The notes under the pieces: generated by a model
Told to the model about the DNA's origin: nothing
The model's input: only the letters and a program-made list of their open reading frames with translations
The model's database searches: none
Assembly (NCBI GenBank): GCA_024362935.1
Contig: JANCRA010000001.1
Location: 55,993,930-56,057,929 of the forward strand
Direction of reading: 5' to 3'
Origin: Setophaga petechia
Taxonomy: Eukaryota > Chordata > Aves > Passeriformes > Parulidae
DNA: 64,000 nt
Translations under genes and position numbers: made by a program
Shown: piece after piece, positions 14,050 to 25,745 of the stretch
Layout: each line of letters begins with the position of its first letter
Numbering within the stretch: position 1 is the stretch's first letter

Positions 14050-16097
14050 GAGATTGATTTGAATTTAATAAATAGCAAGGAAAATATTTTTTCTCTAAGT
14101 CTCAGGACTGTTTTAAGTACAAGAGTTTAGTCTGTGCAAGTAGGATACTTCTTTTAAATTCACTTTTGAAAAATGTTTTTGTTGTGTTCACCTGCTGAGT
14201 TAAAATTAATTCTGCATGTAGACATTATGAGTGAGGAATGATGAAGAAATTATTTACTTTCTGGTAAACTTTGTAAACTTTACAGTACCACTGGGAATTG
14301 TTTTATTCTCAGTATTTAGAGAAAATTATCCAAATGCTGGTGTTCACTTTTTTGGTTTGTATGAATGAAGTCACTTTTAGATGAAGGTTTTTCTTTTATT
14401 TGAGGAAAATTTTTCAATTATTAGGTAAAAATGGGAGGAAGGAGACAGGTTGAAGTAAAAGAAAACCCTAAAATTCTATAGGTGCTGCTGCTAAATGTAT
14501 GTAATTATTGGAAGATGTAAAAAATTGTGCCGTGGAAGATTCCCAGGCAGAAAAGATGACTGGATATTCTCATCCCAAAGTTAAGCATAAAATGTGTTTC
14601 TAGACAGCATGACCCTGCTCATCATTCAGTTTAATACACATGATTCCTTTCCTTATTTGGTAAATGTGGTAATTTTTAAAAGCAGAGCATGTTTTGATAA
14701 ACCCTTCTGGTAATGATTCCAACACATTTAAGTTTCATTTTTACTAGTGGAATTAACTATAGAATGCTGTTTTATAAAGTGTGAATTCCAGTTTTTATTC
14801 AAATGCCATCTGATATATTTCCAAAGGAAAAGCCATTGTCTTGTAATAAGGAATATGAAATTCACATTATAATGTACGAAATTAAAAAAAATAATCAAAA
14901 TAAATGCCTGCTTAACTATGTAACTACTCAAGTGACTATGATATATGAGTTTGTAAAAGTTGAATTTTATTTTAAATCATGCTATGCAAACCAACAAATA
15001 ATGATCATTTCTTCTAGAAATTAAATATCCCGGTGTACAATAAGGTAAAAATTAGCTATCTAAGTTAGGTTTCCTGCTTTCTTCTATTCATCTACAATTA
15101 TAACAGGGCTGATTCTTGATTCTTCTTTTTGCTTGTGTTCACTCCATTTTGATCAGTGTGCATTTAGACTCCCACAAAAACCTTCTTGACTGAGTTCTTA
15201 GATTTTGGTGGTGCTTTTCAGATCAATGCTGTCTAAGAGATTAATCTTGGACTAAGACAAAGTCATAAATGCTGTATTGGGAAGTCTCTGCTTCTGAGGG
15301 AGCAATTGCTGTGTGCAAATGATTTAATACTGTTTCTACTTTGAAACTGCTTGAAGTCCAGCTCTTTGTTCCAAAGACGTGCTGACAGCCCAGTTTTGGA
15401 CTATTTGTTGTTTTGTCCATGCAATGAAGGAAACCCTTCCAGTGCTGGAACACTTCAGTTCTTTTAAGGCGTAAAATTAGAAACGCTCTTTATGTTGGGG
15501 GGCAGTTTTGTGCGTTTATTAATACAACTTTTAAATTTTGCCTGGTATTTCTTCTCCTCTCGTGGCATCTTTGTGTTCAGCCATTAACTTGATAACATTG
15601 GTGGGGGCAGCCACTGAGACAGTGTTTGCACAGCTCCATGAAGATCTCAATCCAGAGCCAGCATCGTGATCCCAGTGCTGGAATAGCTGCAGCCTCTTTA
15701 GAAATCTTCTCAGTTGTACAGTACTGAGGAGATTTTTAAATAGATTCATCAAAACTTGTAAAGGCAGAGTGGCAGCTCAAATAATAGCCTGCTCTATGCA
15801 ATTTCACTTTGTCTGTCTTTATTAGATAAGGAATGGGGAATTTTGCCCTTTTATTGCTTATGTCATGCATCTCAGGTAATTCTCCTTAGCTTAGGATGTA
15901 GGGCGTGTAGGAAAAAGAATTCCAAGGAGGAGTGCAGAATCATGTGGTGGCCATTTCTGCAAAATCAGCTTGACAATATGATTGGGTTTGAATTTGAAAA
16001 TCTCACAGGTTGTCCAGTTATAAAGATTCAAATATTTTGGTAGGATAAGAAACTTTATTCATGTTGTTAATTCTGCCTTGAATGTATTTCCTCTTAG

Positions 16098-16229
16098 TTC
16101 TGCTCAAAGCCGCCCGTCGATGGTCTCGTGGATGAACATTCCATCTGCTAACCTGGCTGCCACAGATGCTGCACTACCCAATTTCATCTTCCCCAGCCCT
16201 GCCCCTGGCACTGACAGAGCAGTGGAAAG
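16098..16229 (+). CDS. ARHGAP10: ARHGAP10 coding exon, linker before SH3 (third from last)
   Basis: This exon has 132 nt, with acceptor TTCCTCTTAG and donor GTATGG. It takes one base to complete the Leu codon split from the previous exon and leaves two bases (AG) that form a Ser codon with the next exon. It encodes about 43 residues with SRPSMVSWMNIPSANL and a Pro-rich stretch FPSPAPG. The Ser/Pro content continues the flexible linker between the RhoGAP and SH3 domains of GRAF proteins. The open frame continues past the donor for about 20 codons, so the exon end rests on the GT, on phase and on the downstream SH3 exon. The GTATGG donor is weaker than the gene's other donors, but the phase fit is exact. 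Confidence 0.88.
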
Positions 16230-17150
16230 GTATGGTGTGCACTTCAACTTTTGTTGGCTCTTTACTTGCCTCCTTTTTCAGTATCCTTAAAAAACAGTCT
16301 CCCGTGGCATGTGAAGGATTATCTCAAACCAGGAAATGCAACCTGGCAGCAATTTTAGCAGAATGAAATATCTCTCTACTTCATCTTACTTTTCCTTTGA
16401 ACACCTTCCTTGGTGGAAGGCACACAGTCCCCTGAGCCAGTGGTCAGGAAGGCTGTATTAACAATGGGTGAACAATTCATAGTGTCTCTCTCCTGCAGTG
16501 TTTCTCTTAGAGTCTTTTAAAATGCAGATTCTTCCACCTTTGCCAGATTTAAGATTCTCATCCTAGACTTTCTTCCTTTCTCTGTGGTTTCATTCTTTTC
16601 TTTCACTCTTGTCCAGCTTTCCTTCCATCCCATTTCTGCTTCTTTCCATGTTGTTTTCCATGTTTTGAAGTATTTTGAGTTTTTTTTTTTGAAGGTCTTC
16701 ACCATCTTAGCTTTTCCCTTCAAATTTAGTAATATATGTCTTTCTAATTAAGTAGTTCAAGTAGTAGGTATATTCACAAATTCTTCCCAACCCTTGATAA
16801 AAAAAATCCTATTTCTTACTACTGGTTGAATTTTTGAAATATATTATACTTTGCCTGCTATTGAGTTCATTGCTGACTAGCACATGAAAAAAATTTAACT
16901 GTAGTTGAAAGTCGAGTTTGTCATAAAAATAGTGTGCAGAAAGAAGTTGGGAGTATGGTATTCAGAAATGCCAACAGTAAGCTGTGAAGCTTCAGCTTTG
17001 GCTGTGTGTATGAATTATAACCCTGTAATGATGCATATGAGATTGTGTTTAAAGTTTTAGTCATCTCCAAATGTGAATGGAGAGAGAATGGTTGAGACAG
17101 TGTCTTCATCATAGTAAAAAGTTGCTATAATTCATAATTTCATTTTTCAG
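16230..17150 (+). other. ARHGAP10: ARHGAP10 intron (about 0.9 kb)
   Basis: This short intron lies between the last linker exon and the first SH3 exon. It ends in a CATTTTTCAG acceptor. Pyrimidine-rich patches occur around 16520-16700. I see no other feature. Confidence 0.85.
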
Positions 17151-17242
17151 TGTTGCCCACCGAAAAGCAAGAGCAGTTTATCCATGTGAAGCAGAACACA
17201 GCTCTGAATTGTCATTTCAGATAGGAGCAATATTTGAAGATG
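17151..17242 (+). CDS. ARHGAP10: ARHGAP10 coding exon, N-terminal half of SH3 domain
   Basis: This exon has 92 nt, acceptor TTTTTCAG and donor GTAAGT. It encodes about 30 residues beginning SVAHRKARAVYPCEAEH and continuing to ELSFQIGAIFED. This is the start of an SH3 fold. ARAVYPCEAEH corresponds to the ALYDY strand (the aromatic Tyr is kept) and ELSF..GAIFED to the RT-loop and diverging turn. GRAF-family SH3 domains bind proline-rich partners such as FAK-type kinases and dynamin, placing the protein at adhesions and endocytic membranes. The final G is completed by the next exon to give Val. The SH3 sequence fits ARHGAP10 better than ARHGAP26 by my memory of the family. A distance tree would settle it. 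Confidence 0.93.
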
Positions 17243-19311
17243 GTAAGTGCTGCTTGAGTAAATATAAAGCAATGAAAAACAAATTGACAAAACTGCTAAA
17301 ATGGCTTTGGATAAAAATACAAGCCTGACTGCTATTCTGCCAACATTGCTGATGGCACACAGTTGGTGATGGAGATATTTTCTGGTATGAAGAAGCTACT
17401 TAACATATCCTTAGCACTGTGAGGCAATGGTTTTGATTTTTGGGTGAAGACTCTTCCAACTGGTATAATTTTTCAGCATCATTTAGATGTGTTGTAGTAC
17501 CAAGAAAAGGGTTATTCAGTAATAGAAGAAAACACCTTGGCCTGTGAAACTGAATTTTTTAAAATGTGAACTCTTGTTGTAACATAACACAGGGGTTTAC
17601 CTTTAAAGAAAAAAAAAATCTGTTCAGGATTTTGAAGCAAACAGAGTGCCAGGTAAATCAGGTGAACAATGGAGGAAAAAAGAGAGTTCTTACTGATTTA
17701 GATCAAGGTCTGCATTAGTGTGTGCATGTACTGGTAGAAAATGGAATATTCACTGAGGTGTGGAATGAAGGCCTGTGTTTAATGATTTCTGTGGATCCAA
17801 ATATAGCATTACATGTGAGCATCCAGAAGGTGATTCCTGTGCTCAAGACTCTGTTCTCAGTGAACTTCTATGGATCTACCATTCAGCAAATGCACAGGGA
17901 CTTCAAACTGATAGGAAAGGTTTTAGTTTTTAAACCTTATGCCAGTGACTATTGTAATACAAATTCTGAAAATGCAGAATGGGAAACTCAGGAATTTTTT
18001 TTTTAATGTTATGTATAATAGGATATTCCTTTCCTCTGTCTCCTCCCAAACAAGTAAACAGCAAGCCTGGTCCAGACTTCAGTTCTGCTTTTTTTTTCAA
18101 CATAAAGTGGTCTGGGGTCCCCACTAGGTTCTTCCCTACCAGCACCCACTTTACAAAATCATTTTTGATGTTTCCTATTAGAGTTGCCTCGCAGGCAAAT
18201 CATGTCTGAATCAAGTTAGGTGGGAAACCTTTTAAAGATGAATTAGCTGAGTGATTGCTCTTTTTAAAGTCCTTAACACCACTCATTTTAATTTAAGTTT
18301 TTTAAAACATGACTGATAGGGCTCTTCAGCAGACATCAAACTGTGTACAGGAAAGAAAATCTAGTGCGTGGTGGAAAAGATTTGATGTCTGGGAGAGGCA
18401 ATTCTGCTGTAGAACAGCAAGGGTTGTGTTAGCTTGGGATAAGGAAGTCTTCCAAGAAGTAGTTCCTTGTGTGTCATGTTTTTGTGTGAGAGCAATGTAA
18501 AGATTCTCTCCTGGTATGAGAACTCAGGAAATGGTGACAAAGCCCCCATGATTTGGTGCATTGCAGCCTTGGTTGAGTTTTTCAACTGGAGAGTTGGATT
18601 GCCCCAAAACAAGTATGGAATTTGACTCTGGCATCTGTGGAGAAATGTTTCAACTGTGACTTTTTCCATGTCATCAGACAAATGAGGTCCAAAGCCTGGG
18701 AAAAAGGCTTGCATGGATTGCACTTGGAAAACCCAGTTGCACATTTCTGATGGCAAAACCCACAATTCCTTCAACACATTAGTTTCAATTTGTTCTGCTG
18801 TACCCTGGTTATTTCACAGGCGTTGTCCTTGCCCTGCAGGGCTCTCACCCTCAGGTAGGCTGTGGATTGGCAGAAAAAATGGGGAGAGCATGCAAGTAAT
18901 AAGGCAGTAACTGTATGTAATGGTAATTTCATAACTTTTCCCAGTATGTTATGTCATGGATGGTTCTTTCATGCCAAATGCAGACCTGTCTCCACATTTG
19001 AAACTGCTGAAATGCCTCGACATGGACCTTTTCTTTCTGCATCAGGCACCCCTGTGTCTGTGCTGAAATCAGATTGCAGTGAATCAATTCAGGTTCTTTA
19101 GTTACTCAATTTAAATTCCCATATGCCCTAATAAAGCCTCCAAATGAAGAATTAAAGTAATAATACATCAATTCTGCAGCTCTACCAATAACCTTAACTA
19201 TCAAAGTGACAACGCATCAATCAAGTTGACATACAGCTAGTATCAACCATTAAAGTAACTGTTAAATTAATGTCTACTAAAAAGTGCTGCTTCCATTAGT
19301 GAAGGTTTTAT

Positions 19312-19440
19312 ATGTCTCTCCTTTCTCCACCCGGCCTCTCTCACTTTCTAATCCTGTCTTTTTTTCCCCTTTCTCTTTCCTCTCTTTTCTGCTTTGTTTC
19401 CTTTTTCCTGTTTCCTTTCCCGTTCTTGGTTTGTCTCTCT
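19312..19440. repeat. polypyrimidine (CT-rich) low-complexity tract
   Basis: On the + strand the stretch is nearly all C and T, with repeated CTTTCC and CCTTTTTCC blocks. Mirror-like pyrimidine tracts of this kind can form triplex DNA, but nothing here shows function. Confidence 0.7.
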
Positions 19441-22400
19441 TGGTCCATAGATGTTGATTGCAGTGATTCTCTCCCACCTGTCATTACTCTGGATGAATCT
19501 TTCTGGCTGCTCCAGCCTCAGACAGCATAATGGCATTTAGGGAAGCAGTCTTGCACCTGTCATAGCTACTAAACATAATATTGGTGCAAGAAGGTGAGTT
19601 TTACCTTTGCTCCCATCTCCATTTCCTGTTTCTAAACAGGGGGAAAAATATCTGTCTCAGTCTGCCAAGGTTAGATTTGCTAATATTCTAAGTTAAGCTT
19701 TGCATCACCTGATAGGAATCTGTATAGAACCTTAGCATTTTCACATTCAGGTGTTTTCAGTACTGCATGTACATTGTGCTCCCCCAAATCCCACAGTCTT
19801 TCCATTAAAGTGCCATAGAATATAAATGCTGAGGCACCATCTGGTAAGTTAAAAAGAAAAGGCAAAGTTTTCTATTTAATTGAATTGTGTAGGAAAATGA
19901 ATAACGTAATCTGAACAATATCCACTAGATTTTTTTTTAAATCTTCTATTCAATTTGCCTTAGGCTGTGCCAATATTTTTATTTCCCAGTTGTTACAGGC
20001 TATATTATTGACAGCACATAACAATATAATTCAAGTGGTTGGAAGCAAAGCTCGGAGAGTTTGCAGCTGGATAAGGGCACATAAGGGAAGAAGCAGAGTA
20101 GAATCTGAGATTGAGAGACATATGCTGGCTGTGCATGTCTGTTGTTGTTCAGGCAGATATTCCCAATAATCAGGGGAAGAATAATCAGACTGCCTGGCAC
20201 TGGAATTTTGCCAGTCTTGGAGCCAAGTGTTATTAAATTTCTGGTTCTTGAAAGAGATTGCTTAAAAGTCAGTAAATGGGAATTTCACTCTGGAGAAGTG
20301 TTTCAAATAGGTTAAATGGTGTTTACACAATAAAAATTCCTTGGCAGAACTGCTAGAAGGAAGGCTTCCTGAAAACTTGTCAAGATAGCTCTTATCAAGG
20401 CTTTTTACAATTTTTAAAATCCGATTTTAGGGGAGAGAAAACATGAGGAAAACTGAGAGTGTGTTTTGTTCCTAAGGAAAAGTGGGGCACCCATCATCCC
20501 CACCAAGTATAAAAGGAGCACAAAAAACCACATTCACAAAGTCCTTGTCATCCCCATCTTTCTCTCCCACTGTAACAAAGTGCCAGCCTTAGTTAATGTT
20601 CCTGGTTTTGACTCCAAGGCACTCTCTGCCCTCTGATTCATGCTGTGGCTTCTGGACTGTCTTCATGGTCCTGATCAATCCAGGATTTACATCAAAGAGA
20701 AGTGGTGCTCCCAAATACTGCTTTGCACTGTACGTGCAAATGGTTCTTTTGCTGGGGTAAACATGGAGATAGAGCTACTTCTTGGTGCACCTTTCATCTG
20801 TGTAGTTCAGAGCATTTGGAAACATTCATGGGGAGAAACCCCCTGACTCCTAGTCCTGTGTTCTGTCCGCAAGATAATTCTGCTTCTCACAGCATAATTA
20901 AGGGAAACAGTGAGTTTTGAAATTTCAAATTCCAGGCTAACCCTAAGCATGATAAATATTTCTGCATTTCTGTGATCAACTCAACCCACAGGGATTGTTT
21001 CAAAAACCCAAAGGGGTTTCTAAACACAGAGGGCTTGCAAGCACATTTGGTTGCTTTAATTGAATTTCCTGATGAAAAATTGGCCAGCAGCATTGAGTTC
21101 TATGGAAGTGAGTTCTAGTGCTGTAGTGATTTTAGCAGTGAGATTTCTGTTGCTCTCAGTAATCCTATTTATGCTGCTTTTTGAGGTTTTTACTCTGACT
21201 GACAGTCCATGAGGAAGGGAGACCCTCTTCTGCCAGACACCATGCAGGTTAGATTTGCTCCCAAAACAGCCAGTTTCCACAAAGACGTGGAAATCAGTGT
21301 GAATCAGTGTCTGATTCAGTCTTGCTGAAGTTAGTGGCACCCAGCCAATGAACTAATACTGCTGAGGAAGTAAGTCCTGCTCTGATTGTGGTTGAGACCT
21401 GTGAAACATTTGAACTGCCAGAGCAGAGAAAAATCTGCTTATGGCACTGGGTCTCTGGGAAGAGCTGTTTGCAAATTTTATGTATTTGCAGTTAGAAAAT
21501 AACAACATTGGCAATATCAAAGCTATTTCCTTTGAAGAATACAGAAAAGTAAGAGGCAATGCTGCACATGCCAAGTTGACATAATGATGTTTCTTGATTA
21601 GAAGAAATCAGATCTCACTGCAAGTTCCAAGTCTGTAGATTTTGCTGGCCCATTTGAGCTGGGGTGATTGTTCCATAGCCCTTGCTGTCGTACTGATGCT
21701 CAGACATCTTCCTTCCCTGTACCTTGCCTGCATGAGTGAGACTGCTGAAAAGGACTGGCAGCAGGTACTGAGGAGGTCACTGTCCCCACCTGAGCTCTCA
21801 ACTTGGCTGCTATTTGCACTGTCCTAAGAGGCAAGGGCTTTTAGTGGTGGTTCTGTGCTTGGTCTTGTTGTGCAATCTTGCTATACACTCCTTACATCTT
21901 GATGAAAATATTTACTATTTAGTTTGCTGCTCTGTATCCTTTATACTTTGAGTGTTTTCCCCTCCTGTCCTGTGCCAACATGAGCCTTAGTCCTGTGGGA
22001 TGATTGCTCTAGTAATGAGTTGTAGTTTTAAGGCCAAGTGTGCAGTTTCTGCATCAAGGTATTTTTAAATGAGGCAGGCCTGAGAAAGTGCTAAGAACTG
22101 TAATTGTTGTTGACTGAGAAGAAATGACAGAAAGGGGACACTACAGATGTCTTCTCTTGAGCAGGATATTTTTTCAGGAATAGACTGTGTCCTGGGTTTA
22201 AGAAGAGCTGTGCATGAGAGAGGAATGGGGTTTGTGTGGTTAAGTGGTTTTGATTTTAAAGGAATGCATGCTGTTGTACACTGTACTTCAGAAATGGATT
22301 AGCAAAGTAAATAGGATCACTGGAGCTTAAAGCAGCTTTACTTTTGGATGGCACCTTCATTAATATCTTCTGCCTACAGAAGCAGTCAGTGATGTACACA

Positions 22401-22495
22401 ACTATCTTACCCCTTCTTGCACAAGGTGATTGGAGTGGGGGCAGAAACCTTCCCTGCTGTGACAGCCACCACAGCTGCTGAACATTAAGAATTAC

Positions 22496-22562
22496 TTTTT
22501 TACTGTGTTACTTTTTTTTATTACTTTTTATTACTAAAAAAATTACTTAAAAAAAAATTAAA
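22496..22562. repeat. A/T low-complexity patch with repeated ATTACTTTTT
   Basis: The units TTACTTTTT and ATTACTTTTT recur three or four times, followed by A-rich sequence that is partly complementary to them. The patch could fold weakly but is most simply low-complexity intron sequence. Confidence 0.6.
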
Positions 22563-24778
22563 GATCTCTAGAAATGGTGGCCTTAGGTATAATTGAGTGA
22601 TTCTTTCTTCAGTCTTCCTAGAGTCTAAAAGAACTGTCTGCCAACAAGTGAGGCCCTGAGCTGTATAATGTACATGGGCAATATTTAATTTCCTAAGCCC
22701 AGAGCTCAGTTGTGCCAGCTAGGTCTCGTCTGCTGGGCTGAAAATGGTGTTTGCCACTCAAACCCAGCTGCTGGGCCATGAAGGTGCTGTAATGAGCAAA
22801 GTTCACCATTATCTTATCAAACTTGCTTGCAAAATATTTCTTTGGAAGTTTGCTCTTGTGTTGAGTGATGTGATTCAGCTTAGTTTGAGCATTTCCTCCT
22901 CTGTGTAAATTTTAGGTAAATTTTAATTTCAGTGTGATCCCCTCAGATGAGGGCTCCCCTCAACTTGAACAGGCCTTGCATTTATAGACTCTCACATGCC
23001 AGTGGTACCCACCCTCTTTCTAATGGAAATTAAGGTTAAGCACCAGAGGACAGGTAGAAATTTCCTACTTCAGGTTTTCTAGTTCCTTTTCTTCCTAATA
23101 TGTCATTTTTTTGGGAGTTTGTTTCCTGTAATACAGATGTGCTCCATAGGTATGGGATTCCTCAGGGAGGAGTTTGGCTGCTGGTGCATTTACTGGAAAT
23201 GCAGAATTACAGCTTCTGGAGGGAGGTTTGTGGTGGTGTCAGCCATGCAGTTTCAAAAGCCTGTGTACTCTGTAATTGTGGAACAGAAAGGACAAAGGGA
23301 GAGGAGGGCCTGCTAATTACTAATAGTAATGTAAGTTACTGTGTGAGCACAGATCCTAAAAGGTAATTGTCTATGCATGTTTTTCCTTTGGAATCTTTTT
23401 GCTGAACACATTTATTACACAGATAAGCCCAGCATTTCGTGCTGAATCTAAACTATCAGTATCATTTGAAAGCAGTTTCATTTTCTGGGTTCTTTGGGGT
23501 TATAGCTGTTTTTTAAAGTGTGGTTTCTGAGCACAGCTGTCTAACAATAATAGGACACCAGGAAAAGTATGATTTTAAGTCCTCAAATTAAGAGTTTTAC
23601 AATGCTTTTGGAAGTGAGACTTAACATGTTACTCTCTCTGTTATTTCCCTGATATGTAGAAGGCTACAAATATCACATTTCCCAATGTGTTAATGTGTTT
23701 TAAATAAAGCACTGACATGGCTGGCAGCACGTTTCAGCATTTGTCTGATGTCGTCCCTAAATACTGTCTGTCTCAGAAGCACTGTGAGGATAAATTAGGA
23801 TGGGAGAGAGTGCCGTAGGTTGCTAAAAAGTGTGGGATTTTACAGTTACATAGGTAAATAGATACCTGTATTGTATCCTTAAAAGACACCTCAGAGGGGG
23901 GAATTTGAGGCCTTTTTAGTCTGTTTTCCAAAGAAAGGAGGCTTATGCTTCTTTCTTAACTTCCTGTCAAATGTGGTCAACATATATATTCAGGAAGTCA
24001 GATTTCATTAATTCTCTTGCTCACAGAGTAACTTCTGGGGAATTGAGAGTCCAAGCTGAAATATTTCTTATTTTATATTCATGGATACTCTTGCATGAAC
24101 TTTGAGATTCGCAGTGGTAAACACTTAGGATGGCACAAGGAGCTTGCAAGCCTTTGCTTTGTGTTTTGTGATTTGCACTTTGTATTTGAATTTCAGAGAG
24201 AGGATTTAATCAGAAGAATGATTCAGATTTTGTCCACTGGTCACTTCTAATAGCAGCTCTATTCTGAAGAGATGATACTTGGAGTGACATGTGGATCATT
24301 TCTATTTCCCCTACAATCCCTTCCATGCTTACTTTTCATGCCAAGTAAGGTCCTATGCTGCGCTTCTGTGGTTCTGAGCTTCCAGATCCATCACTTCTCC
24401 TTAAGACAGGTTTTTGCTCTTGTTTTGCCCCACCTACTGAAAGTGTTTTCCACTGTTTGATATAAATTCTTACTTTTCTGCTAATGCACAAATTTTTCTA
24501 TTTTATAAATCTGTCCTAAACTCCATTAACCATTTCCTTAATGAAGTCTCCTGCACCTAAAAGCTATTTCAACATGTAGGCTTTGCAGAAGTATATTATA
24601 AAGTATTTAAGTCAAGTTAATAATCCTCTTTATCTTTCCTAGCCAGATTCTTAAACTGGTGATTGCAGTTGAAGGGAAGTTTTTATGGATGCTTTGCCTG
24701 GTGTCATGGAGCTAAAGCTGAAAACTGCTAATTCAGACATAAAAAGATGCAGTAATTTTCTCTCCTTTTCTTTTGCAG

Positions 24779-24867
24779 TGCAATTTTCCAGAGAGCCAGG
24801 ATGGCTAGAAGGCACGTTAGATGGCAAGAGAGGACTTATTCCACAAAATTATGTTCAGTTTTTATAG
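24779..24867 (+). CDS. ARHGAP10: ARHGAP10 last coding exon, C-terminal half of SH3 domain and stop
   Basis: Coding begins after the acceptor TTTTGCAG; the two bases TG complete the Val codon left by the previous exon. It encodes REPGWLEGTLDGKRGLIPQN and ends in Val-Gln-Phe-Leu then TAG at 24865-24867. GWLEG is the SH3 Trp strand. GLIPQNYV corresponds to the conserved G-[LIF]-[FI]-P-x-N-Y-V element that forms the proline-peptide groove. The protein stops a few residues after the SH3 fold, as expected for GRAF proteins. All visible ARHGAP10 exons total 476 nt, about 158 residues, so roughly the last fifth of a protein of nearly 800 residues is present. Nothing is broken. Confidence 0.95.
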
Positions 24868-25254
24868 CTTTGTGCATTGAACGCCAAGAAGGTGTACATG
24901 GTATCCATGGATTTTTGTTCTAGTCACTTGTCTCTACTTTTGTGACTGCTTTTAATCAGTGAAGAGCTGGACTATGGATTGAAGATCTTAATCTGTATAA
25001 AGACATTAAGTGTTGCCAAATATGAATTAGAAAAAAAATCATTCTTTGAGGGTTGGAATGGGTGGGGGAGGCAAGAAAGAGGGATGGAGGGATAGGTTGA
25101 TTTTTTAATAGGGGGCTTGTTTTTTCAGTTGTAAAGAGCAGTAGTAGTATGTTTGTTTGCAAGATAAAAAGCTTTTGAAGTCAAGTATTTGGTTGATCTG
25201 TGACTCAACTTTGTGTCCTGGAGATTATGCTTTGATAGCCACCATTTTTAACAG

Positions 25255-25444
25255 AATGTGAGGCCCTGGCACAAGTTGCCCAGAGCAGCTGTGGCAGCTC
25301 CATCCCTGGAAGTGTTCAAGGACAGGTTGGATGGGGCTCTGAGCAACCTGGTCTAGTGGAAGATGTCCCTGCCCATGGCAGGGGATTGGAAATTAATGGT
25401 CTTTAAGGTCCCTCCCTACCCAATCCATTCTATGATTCTATGAT
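25255..25444 (+). mobile_element. CR1 LINE 3' end inside ARHGAP10 3'UTR
   Basis: The stretch matches the CR1 3' end as I know it: GGCACAAGTTGCCCAGAGCA, TGTTCAAGGACAGGTTGGAT, GTCCCTGCCCATGGCAGGGG and GGTCTTTAAGGTCCCTCCC. It closes with two ATTCTATG tail units. It is 5'-truncated to about 190 bp and lies in the same orientation as ARHGAP10. If the predicted 3'UTR is right, this element is transcribed as part of the mRNA. Confidence 0.95.
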
Positions 25445-25719
25445 CATTTTAGGTTTGGAAAATACTGATGGATAAAAAAAGCTATCATGCTGACAATTAA
25501 ATTATATTTCAGAGTGGAATAGCCAGTGCAGAACAGACATCAGTAAGTAAAAATAATAGTTATCAAGACATGACATTTTTCAAATGTCTTCAAAGAGCAC
25601 ATTCGTTTATGTTGCGTGTATGATTTCATTTATTTTATAAAGATAAGACACATGAACTTTTATTACAGACTCCTATATGTCATGGTTCCTTTGCTACCCA
25701 AAAATATCACTGTAAATGA

Positions 25720-25725
25720 AATAAA
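25720..25725 (+). terminator. ARHGAP10: candidate ARHGAP10 polyadenylation signal AATAAA
   Basis: A canonical AATAAA lies 853 bases after the stop codon, followed within 10-30 bases by T- and GT-rich sequence that could serve as a downstream element. No clearly better signal was seen between the stop and this point. Confidence 0.55.
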
Positions 25726-25745
25726 ATGTTATTTGTTATTTGACT

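Larger units (their letters stand above)
5952..16097 (+). other. ARHGAP10: ARHGAP10 intron (about 10.1 kb)
   Basis: This intron is bounded by GTAAGT at 5952 and a TTTCCTCTTAG acceptor. It is AT-rich. The longest open frames (for example 121 codons at 7913-8278 on the + strand and 139 codons at 13410-13829 on the - strand) show no recognisable domain. It holds a compound microsatellite near 11720 and a short CR1 fragment near 13980. I see no RNA gene or nested gene. Confidence 0.8.
17243..24778 (+). other. ARHGAP10: ARHGAP10 last intron (about 7.5 kb)
   Basis: This intron splits the SH3 domain. It is bounded by GTAAGT and a CTTTTGCAG acceptor. It contains a polypyrimidine-rich stretch at 19312-19440 and an A/T homopolymer patch near 22496-22562. 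Open frames such as the 138-codon one at 18361-18777 (- strand) lack any recognisable domain. I see no nested gene or RNA. Confidence 0.8.
24868..25745 (+). other. ARHGAP10: ARHGAP10 3'UTR (predicted end)
   Basis: This is non-coding sequence after the TAG. The end is placed about 20 bases after an AATAAA at 25720-25725, which is followed by T/GT-rich sequence. The resulting UTR of about 0.9 kb seems reasonable for this gene. The central 190 bp are a sense-oriented CR1 fragment (listed separately). The exact cleavage site is inferred. Confidence 0.6.

Noticed and set aside
18361..18777. A 138-codon open frame on the - strand in the last ARHGAP10 intron
   Set aside because: No domain or family resemblance, and no supporting splice or promoter context.
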